From Cavenderia fasciculata (taxonomy: Eukaryota > Evosea > Eumycetozoa > Acytosteliales > Cavenderiaceae), in assembly GCF_000203815.1 (NCBI RefSeq), contig NW_004457737.1:1116001-1180000 (forward strand): a stretch of DNA of 64,000 nucleotides, written 5' to 3'. Each line of letters begins with the position of its first letter. Positions within the stretch are counted from its first letter, which is position 1. The notes below the pieces were generated by a model. The model worked only from the letters and a program-made list of their open reading frames with translations. It did not search any database and was not told where the DNA came from. Below, one piece after another: positions 57,235 to 64,000 of the stretch. The translations under genes were made by a program, and so were the position numbers.

Positions 57235-57842
57235 TTTTCACTTTCCATATCGCGTGTTGAAAAAAAAAAAAAAAAAAACCAGCGGTTTGAAAAAGATATT
57301 TTTTTTTGATTGATGGAAAGTTTGAGTTAAATTAAAGTTGGGAAAAAGATAGAGGGAGAGAGTAAAGTGATAGAGTTGGGATGATTGATTAAAAAAGATA
57401 GTTAGTAACTATGAATGTTGTGAAGGAATGGTACACCTAAAACTTGATATACATACTTTGATATAAAAATACAAGTAATAATAATTATGAGATATTAAAT
57501 TAATTGACTATGAATGTATGTGTGCGAGTGTGATGTACACAACCCTATCTATCTAAGGGTTGATGTATGTGTGTGTATGTTGGTGGTTTAGATATGATTG
57601 ATTGATTATTTATATATATATCTGAAGAGTGTGTATGTTCTTAATTTTCATTTGATGATGCATGGTTGATGGTTTATAAATGATCGATCCTTGGAGAGTC
57701 GTGGTCAGAGCGATTATAGTAGATTGACTTTTTAGGATCGCCTCCACAAAAAAGACATCCCCATACCATGCTCTAAAATAAACACAAGGCTTTCTTGCGA
57801 AGCCGAAATTAGTGTCAATTTTTAAAAAAAGAGTGTGGGGTG

Positions 57843-57885
57843 CCCCAATCAAAAAAAATGTGTCAAATTTTAGAGTTGATTGGGG
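57843..57885. repeat. Inverted repeat (10-bp stem, 23-nt loop)
   Basis: CCCCAATCAA (57843-57852) pairs perfectly with TTGATTGGGG (57876-57885). It lies just 3' of the small minus-strand gene. Confidence 0.6.
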
Positions 57886-57893
57886 CTGTCACG

Positions 57894-57916
57894 CTATTTT
57901 TAGAGCCTAAAAATAG
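57894..57916. repeat. Inverted repeat (10-bp stem, 3-nt loop)
   Basis: CTATTTTTAG and CTAAAAATAG are separated by AGC. The right arm contains the stop codon of the small minus-strand gene, so the hairpin would form at the very end of its coding region in RNA. Confidence 0.65.
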
Positions 57917-58205
57917 GATAGACAGAGTATAGTTATAGAATTGGTCTTATTTTGTGTCGTTTGAACATCTACTTGCGAATGATCTTGAATTAACTTGATG
58001 TTAGCAGTATACATCAACGCGACATTTGGCTTTTGGGCAACCGGTGTTCTAAAATTGACCTCAAACAAGACACCTCTTATGCTACTATACCCTATTACTT
58101 TTACTTACTTTTCAAAAGGTGTCGTTTGTCGATACTCGTAATGTACTTGTCCTTTGATCGATGGATCATGTCCTTTTGACTTTTGTTGTTCTTGTTCGGA
58201 GATTA
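57907..58205 (-). CDS. Small spliced gene or gene fragment, 5' end unresolved
   Basis: Exon A (ending at 58109) encodes KSKGHDPSIKGQVHYEYRQT followed by TPFEK. A 60-nt GT-AG intron (58108-58049) follows. Exon B (58048-57907) continues in frame with TPVAQKPNVALMYTANIKLI, QDHSQVDVQTTQNK and a stop at 57909-57907. Both halves have ordinary protein composition and the junction keeps the frame, so the segment is probably real. Upstream of exon A the frame meets a stop near 58205 and no convincing ATG-containing exon was found. Either a further 5' exon exists or the gene is a remnant. Family unknown. Confidence 0.45.
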
Positions 58206-58681
58206 ATTACCTTGTTGTTGGTTGTTGTTGTTGTTCGATTGAACTACAACTCTATCAATTTAATTAATTAACACAAGAAGGATCTTGACCTTTTGTGATT
58301 TGTCATCGTAGTACTGCTATGACCCTCCCATGTCCCTTTTCGACCTATCTTGTATCTTGTAAACAAACAATTTAATTTAAAAAGGCAAGTGTGCTTGTTT
58401 TGCTAACACTTTAAATAAAACATAATACAAATAAATATAACAATAATTAAATAAATAACTAATTATCTCTACATTTAAATAAAGATAGATAGATATATAG
58501 ATAGTTAAATGTATTATTTAAAATATTAGGTGTGATGCATGATCGATCCATGACGATGAGCGAGAGATAATGTGGATACCATTTTTGACCCTTATGAGCA
58601 AAAAATATTTATTTTTTCATAAGATTGATTACAAAGAGAGAGATAATAGTAATAGATATATAATATTTATTATATAAAGGA

Positions 58682-60868
58682 ATGAGTAATCATAGAGATG
58701 AAGACGACGAGGAAGAAGAAGAGGTAGAGGAATTCGATGTCGATTTGGGCAACAATGAATCATTTCTAGATACTCTTGTTAATCAAGAGACACGCAGAAG
58801 ACCAAAGTATGTAGAGAGACCAGTATTACTACTGTAGAGAGATAGATATATATATATCTTACTAATCTCATTCTTTATTTATTATAAATAATATAGTCAA
58901 TCACCAGTATTTGGTTATATTTATTCACCGAGATGTATGAGAGGAGCAGGCTTGGTCATTGGTATAATAGCTTTGTTATTCTCTGCAGTATTATTATCTA
59001 TATCCTTTTCAGATTTAAATAGTATGTATATACCCAAATACAAATACAATACAAATACAAACTATACAATTATATTAATTGGTTGTCCTCATTATTATTA
59101 TTATTTAAATAGAAACAAATGATAATAGTTCAGATGACACTGCAATAGATTTCACAAACAAACTACCGTTGTGGGTATTAAACAACATCGATATAACAAG
59201 AATCAAATCAAATGTACAGTATTTATCAAGTGATTTATTAGAGGGAAGAGCACCTGGAACAAGAGGTGAAGGTTTGTATTCGAACAACAACGACAACAAT
59301 ATATTATAAATCATATATATATATATTGATATTAATTAATTAATGATTTTAATTTAGAATTAGCAACATTATTTATTCAATCACAATATCAATCAAGTTC
59401 GATTGAACCAATGGGAGAAAATGGAGGTTATTTTCAAAATGTAAATTTATATAGTATCAACAATATAACAACGACGTCATTGAATTTCAGTGCATCGGAC
59501 AAGAGTCCAGTAAACTTGACCTACTTGACCGACTTTGTAACGTCGACAGAGATGCAAGAGAGTAGTATATCATTGTCACAGATATCAGTTGTTTTTGTTG
59601 GCCATGGAGTAAGCTCAAAGGAGATGCAGTGGGATGACTACAATTCCACGACCGTCTCGGTCAAAGGCAAAATTGCTATGATTTTATTGGGTGCACCAGA
59701 ATCGTTTAACAGCTCGGCAACTGCCTACTTTGGACGAAAAGATTATAAACTGTCTGCTGCAAGAGACCATGGTGCAGTCGGTGTTATACTCGTACATACA
59801 GACGCGACCTATGGGTATCCGTGGCCATACGTACAGTCAAAGGCATCAGACACCAAATACATGCTTCAAGAGGCACCCCAGCAATTGCAAGTCGTTGCCA
59901 TGGTCAATGAAGCAGCTGCCAATAAGATCATTGATCAATCGGCCGATCCGACACATCTAAAGGGCTGGCAGGTACGCGCTGGCGACAGTGCATTGGCCAA
60001 ACTGTTTTTACCGTTTGATATTGGTCTTTTGGTCAGTTTTGATTTGGATTGTGTAGGGTCAGCGGTGGTTGGAAGAAATGTGATTGGTGGGATTGTCGGC
60101 GACAAGAATCCCGACCAGGTAGTCATCGTCATGGCACATCACGACCACCTCGGTATGAAGCAGTCGACTGTGCCAGGCGGCGCACCAACCATCTACCACG
60201 GAGCAGTCGACGATGCAAGTGGAGTGGGTATCCTGCTGGAGCTGGCCAATATCCTCGGGTTGTACAACAAGGTTGCCTCAACCAACACGTTTTCACAGGT
60301 TGGCTTGATATCGCCGCCAGACCGCACCATACTCTTTGTCAGCACGACGGCCGAGGAAGGTGGGCTGCTTGGCGCAAAACACTTTCTCTCTGCATTTAAC
60401 AAGACCAAGCAGATTGTTGCAGTCATCAACTATGACGGTGCCAACGTGCTCAACGAGACACTAGACATTGTCAGCGTTGGAATGGGCCTGTCGCCCGACC
60501 TCGACCTCTTTATCAGCACTGCAGCCGACGATGAAAATAAGATGATCGTCACCCAGGATCCCCTCCCCCAACTCCACCTACTCTACCGAAACGACGCACT
60601 TGTGTTTTTACAAAACCAGATCCCTTCGGTCATGTTGTCAATGGGCACACGTTTCAAAGGCATGATGAACGACACCTACTACCAGGCAGTCATCACCGAC
60701 TACTTTACCAATGTCTATCATACACCAGCCGATATTGTCAAGCCCGAATACACATTCCTCGGAGCGGTTCAACAAGTTAAAATCACTGCTAGACTATTGT
60801 ACTATCTAGCCAACAATATTCATTTCATGCCATTATTTTCTCATCCTTTATTTTCAAATGGAATTTAA
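58682..60868 (+). CDS. M28-family metallopeptidase, type II membrane protein, 4 exons
   Basis: Exons 58682-58806, 58897-59021, 59113-59271 and 59358-60868 give 640 codons. A 45-residue acidic cytosolic N-terminus (EDDEEEEEVEEFDVDLGN) is followed by one membrane helix (AGLVIGIIALLFSAVLLSIS), so the catalytic part should be luminal or extracellular; it has several N-glycosylation sequons. A PA-like insert (AARDHGAVGVILVH) precedes the catalytic domain. The co-catalytic zinc ligands of M28 are visible: His and Asp in AHHDHLG (~397 and 399), the bridging Asp in HGAVDDASG (~421), the catalytic Glu pair in TAEEGG, the Asp in VINYDGAN and the His in VYHTPADIV. So it should be an active aminopeptidase or carboxypeptidase, unlike transferrin receptor. 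Substrate unknown. Confidence 0.88.
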
Positions 60869-61258
60869 TTCAATAAAAATAATAATAATAATAAATATTG
60901 GTTAATAATAATAATAATAATAATAATATTTAGTTAATAATAAAGGAATGGAATATCTATATAGGTATGAGTCATGACATTAATGAGTCATTGATAAGGG
61001 AGATATCGATCGTGATCTTTCGAAATTTCCTTCCTTATTTTTGATTTTTCTAAGTCGGTAATTTGGGATTGGGGTCGTTTCCTATATCCATCTTGTAGTT
61101 TAGGGGTTCTCTCTATTGACTGGTGATCATGAATGTACACCCACCTCATCATTACCATCTCGTATACCACTAGTGGTTAGTATAAAAAAAAAAAGTGAGG
61201 TGGGTAATTCATTATACTAGTTTCTTTTGAGAATCAAATAGATAATAATAATAGTACT
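60869..61258. other. Spacer between the M28 peptidase and transporter genes
   Basis: AAT microsatellites, then a less AT-rich stretch (60988-61170) with a minus-strand coding-like frame (listed separately), then the promoter of the transporter. Confidence 0.45.
60988..61170 (-). CDS. Small unrecognised ORF (60 aa), possible remnant
   Basis: The frame reads WVYIHDHQSIERTPKLQDGY, RKRPQSQITDLEKSKIRKEI, SKDHDRYLPYQ and a stop. Composition is charged and protein-like, unlike the surrounding AT-rich DNA. There are no splice partners and no family is recognised. It could be a short gene or the end of a lost one. Confidence 0.3.
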   Translation of the reverse strand: MVYEMVMMRWVYIHDHQSIERTPKLQDGYRKRPQSQITDLEKSKIRKEISKDHDRYLPYQ

Positions 61259-62803
61259 ATGAATCATAGTACTGATGATAATATTCCAATGGAGGTTATT
61301 AAAGATCAACAAGTTGAAAGGAATAAAATGGAGGAAGGAGAAAACAAGAGAAATGAAGATTTTCAACCAGTATCATTAGATTCTAGTCAACTTGATCAAT
61401 CCAACACCAACAATAATGTTAAATATCAAAAGAGACAACTTTTAAAAAAGAGAATTATCGGTCTAAGTATTGTATTATTAATTACTACTGTTAATACTAC
61501 ATCAAGTGAATTATCACAATACATTTTAGTAAATGATTATTATAAACCTTTTTTAATGAGTATGTTATCAATCCATCATTGAAATAATATTAATATTAAT
61601 AATATTTATCTTTTGTTTTTCTACTACTAGTTTACTATAATATGATATGGTTAATTTTAGCATTACCAATTGAATTGGCAGTATTCTATGGCAAACATAT
61701 TAAAAATAATAGTAATGAACCTTTGATACAAAGTTTACATCGAGAATTCTTGATTGACAACAAGGTAACACTTAAAACAGTTGCTTGGGTAACCTTTTTA
61801 ATGTCAATTCTCTACACTGGTCTAAATTATATTTGGATATTAGGTTTACCATTAACTGAAGTTAGTACTTCAAATGCTCTCTTTCGTAAGTTGGAAATAA
61901 TCATAATTGAAAAGAATATATTCTAACAAGCATATCATTTACTTTTTTAGAATCAGCAACTATATACGTATTCTTTTTATCGATATGGATATTAAAAGAG
62001 AAACCTACGATTCTTAAAAGTGTATCGGTAATCTTTTTCATTGCCGGAGTTGTTGGTATATTGTTGGCTGATAGAGCTTCATCGGTTGGTGCCTATGAAT
62101 TCCCAGATGCTGTAAAGGGAGATATTATGATGGTGGCAGCAGCAGCATTGTATGGAGTATGGCAAGTATTAACTGCCAAGTTCCTCGTTGACAAGAATAG
62201 AACCATGGTTCATAGCTACATTGGATTGATGGGTTTCTGGTGTTTGTTGTTTGGTATCCCAGTACTTTTAGCACTACATTATTCTGGTTACGAAACATTT
62301 GAAATGCCAACCACATCTAGATCGGCAGGTCTCATTTCAGTGAGTGCATTCCTAACATTTACAGCCAATTATCTAATTAATTGGGGTCTTTCATTGGTAT
62401 CACCGTTGGCCGTCAGAGGCGCTGAATTATTAATCATACCAGGTAACTACATTCAACCAATAATAATAATAATAGTAATAGTAATACTATACAATCATCC
62501 TAATAATCATTATCTATCTATTATCTATTATTATTATTTGTAGCTACATTACTATTTGATATCTTTGTCAAAAAGGTTGTATTCCCAGCCATTTCAATAC
62601 CAGGGTTCCTCTTTATTATCTTTGGATTCCTTATTATGATGTTTGTCGAGAATATCCAATTAAAGAGAAGACAAAGGACAAAGCATCAACAGCAACAGAG
62701 CCACCAAAGAATGTCTAGTCTTGATGTCGACAATACAGACAACACTAATCCTCCTACATTGTCGCTCAAAATAATCAACTTTATGAGAAGAAATCTTGTC
62801 TAA
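61259..62803 (+). CDS. SLC35F-type drug/metabolite transporter, 4 exons
   Basis: Exons 61259-61559, 61631-61885, 61951-62442 and 62544-62803 give 436 codons. After a ~60-residue acidic cytosolic N-terminus there are about ten hydrophobic helices in the pattern of the DMT/EamA superfamily. Helices include IIGLSIVLLITTVNTTSSEL, WLILALPIELAVFYG, TVAWVTFLMSILYTGLNYIW, YVFFLSIWILKEKPTI, VSVIFFIAGVVGILLADRA and FLFIIFGFLIMMFVEN. The motif LPLTEVSTSNALFQSATIYV and the SPLAVRGAELLIIPATLLFD repeat-end match the SLC35F group (F3/F4/F5-like). The substrate of this group is poorly known, with thiamine reported for one animal member. The C-terminus is polar and cytosolic. Likely located in Golgi, vacuole or plasma membrane. 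Confidence 0.82.
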
Positions 62804-63185
62804 TCCAACCTTGAATACTCTACACTACTGTACTGTATACAGTCACTATGATATAAATAAATCGCGATTACTCTTATGAATGTTATTATTACTATACTTT
62901 ACAAGATAAGGAATGAATGTACTTGTGTGAGTCAGCAAAGGGAAAGGTCAACATCTTTTTTTTTTTTTTTTTTTTTTTTTTTCAGCCCCTTTGAGAGTGA
63001 AGTTCTTGTTTATTGATCAGTAGCCTTTTATTTTCTTGTATTGTATTGTCATCGTCATCTAGTCATCTTTATTTATATATATATTTCAATCACAGATAGA
63101 ATAAGATAGATAAGATAGATAGAGAATAGAAGTAAAAAGACAATCATAATAATAATAATATAGATAGATATAAATATATATAATA
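62804..63185. other. Spacer with a T27 run, promoter of SEC23
   Basis: Contains a 27-base T run (62956-62982), TAGA and AT microsatellites, and the presumed SEC23 promoter. Oligo-T tracts are common upstream of dictyostelid genes. No gene is seen. Confidence 0.5.
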
Positions 63186-64000
63186 ATGGACGCCATTTAT
63201 CAATCAGAAGATGTTGATGGAGTTAGATTCTCATGGAATGTATGGCCAACTAGTCGTGTCGAAGCAACCCGTAAGTTGCTAGTACCATTAGGTGCCATGT
63301 ACACACCAATGAAACAAAATCAAAATACTCTTCAAGTACCATACCCTCCACTACATTGCAAGGGTTTATGTACTGCTGTTTTAAATCCTTTTTGGTAATG
63401 ATCATATGATTTGATGATATGATGATGAATTAGATGGGGATAGGAATACCTATACATTTGTTATATATATATACTTATACTTTTTTTACTTTATACTTTT
63501 TTTAGTACTGTAGCACCACCATATAGAACATGGGTATGTCCATTCTGTTTACAACATAATCAATTCCCACCACATTACAATGGATGTATTACCGATACTA
63601 GCAGACCAAGTGAATTGTTACCAAATGCTTCGACGATCGAGTATTTGTTGCCAACTAAAGAGTCGGCACCACCCATCTATTTATACATTGTTGACACTTG
63701 TCTACCAGATGATGAGTTGCAAAAGTTGATTGATTCATTGACCATGTCGTTGTCATTGATTCCAGAGAACAGCTATGTCGGTTTGATCACTTTTGGATCG
63801 ATGGTGCAAGTGTACGAGCTCGGTTTTACCGCCTGTCCCAAGAGTTATGTGTTCCGTGGTAATTCGCAGACTGCATTCAAGGCAGCTACATTGCTCGACA
63901 AGCTCGGCGCACCTGAAACACTCAATCTTGCCAGCAAGCGTTTCCTCGTGCCCGTAGGCGAATGCGACGACTCGTTGACAACTATTTTGGAGGAGATCCA
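63186..64000 (+). CDS. sec23: COPII coat GTPase-activating protein SEC23, 3' partial
   Basis: Exon 1 is 63186-63394; exon 2 starts at 63506 and runs off the window. The first residues (GVRFSWNVWPTSRVEATRKL, then VPLGAMYTPM) form the conserved SEC23 N-terminus. The zinc-finger region reads LHCKGLCTAVLNPFC ... TWVCPFCLQHNQFPPHY. The start of the trunk (vWA-like) domain follows: PPIYLYIVDTCLPDDELQKL and SYVGLITFGSMVQVYELG. SEC23 is the GAP for SAR1 and forms the inner COPII coat with SEC24 at ER exit sites. The first Cys pair is CX3C, one residue shorter than the CX4C I recall for animal SEC23. About 35% of the expected protein is present. Confidence 0.95.

Larger units (their letters stand above)
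57235..58681. other. Long spacer with a small spliced gene and hairpins
   Basis: About 1.45 kb between the Pro/Gln-rich gene (-) and the M28 peptidase (+). Next to the former there are oligo-A runs and AT microsatellites. 57843-57916 has two hairpins and 57907-58205 a spliced coding segment, both listed separately. From 58210 to 58681 I see AT-rich promoter-like DNA only. Confidence 0.55.

Noticed and set aside
62956-62982. T27 run as a transcription terminator or retro-element tail
   Set aside because: Long oligo-T runs are common in AT-rich dictyostelid spacers and no adjoining element is seen.

Overview
This window is nuclear DNA from a social amoeba (dictyostelid). The evidence is AT-rich intergenic DNA full of microsatellites, short GT-AG introns (about 60-120 bp), poly-Asn and poly-Gln tracts from AAT and CAA repeats, and gene families typical of Dictyostelia: LRR/TIG/EGF surface proteins and a tandem ankyrin-like family. 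Coding regions are fairly rich in C and G at third positions, which fits a dictyostelid outside the very AT-rich D. discoideum group. The species cannot be named from the sequence alone.

Layout. 1-1322 is the 3' end of a MyTH4-FERM myosin. 1861-6160 (-) is an 11-exon LRR/TIG/EGF membrane protein, and 6569-8190 (-) an unrecognised conserved protein. 9000-10711 is an ACC-synthase-like PLP enzyme. 10743-12188 is a fossil fragment of a Polinton- or virophage-like virus, followed by a decayed piece of an EGF/TIG paralogue (12372-13178). From 13613 to 37204 lies a housekeeping block: eIF2B delta, CDC40/PRP17, a PH+RUN protein, DNAJC21/JJJ1, mitochondrial uS9, a bromodomain-PHD protein, CDK12 and UPF2. 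37691-47322 holds three tandem ankyrin-like paralogues. 48120-64000 holds a TBC RabGAP, prolyl-tRNA synthetase, a mitochondrial-looking repeat protein, a small three-exon gene, a Pro/Gln-rich protein, an M28 membrane peptidase, an SLC35F-type transporter and the 5' part of SEC23.

Many genes serve RNA and protein production: eIF2B delta, ProRS and uS9m in translation, JJJ1 in 60S maturation, PRP17 in splicing, CDK12 in Pol II CTD phosphorylation and UPF2 in nonsense-mediated decay. Others serve trafficking and the actin-membrane interface (SEC23, TBC GAP, PH-RUN, myosin tail). They are ordinary eukaryotic gene neighbours, not operons.

The most interesting signals are these. All three tandem ankyrin-like paralogues end in a CaaX box (CNIM, CSIL, CIIN), and a decayed copy of the same tail lies 38 kb away. 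There is a virus-derived fossil. Two host genes have a single-nucleotide frame break and two others an in-frame TAG in otherwise clean gene models. Several small genes or remnants hide in apparently empty spacers. An 18-bp perfect palindrome lies upstream of the ACC-synthase-like gene. Exon boundaries were derived by hand from GT-AG sites and checked so that summed exon lengths are divisible by three, except where a break is reported.
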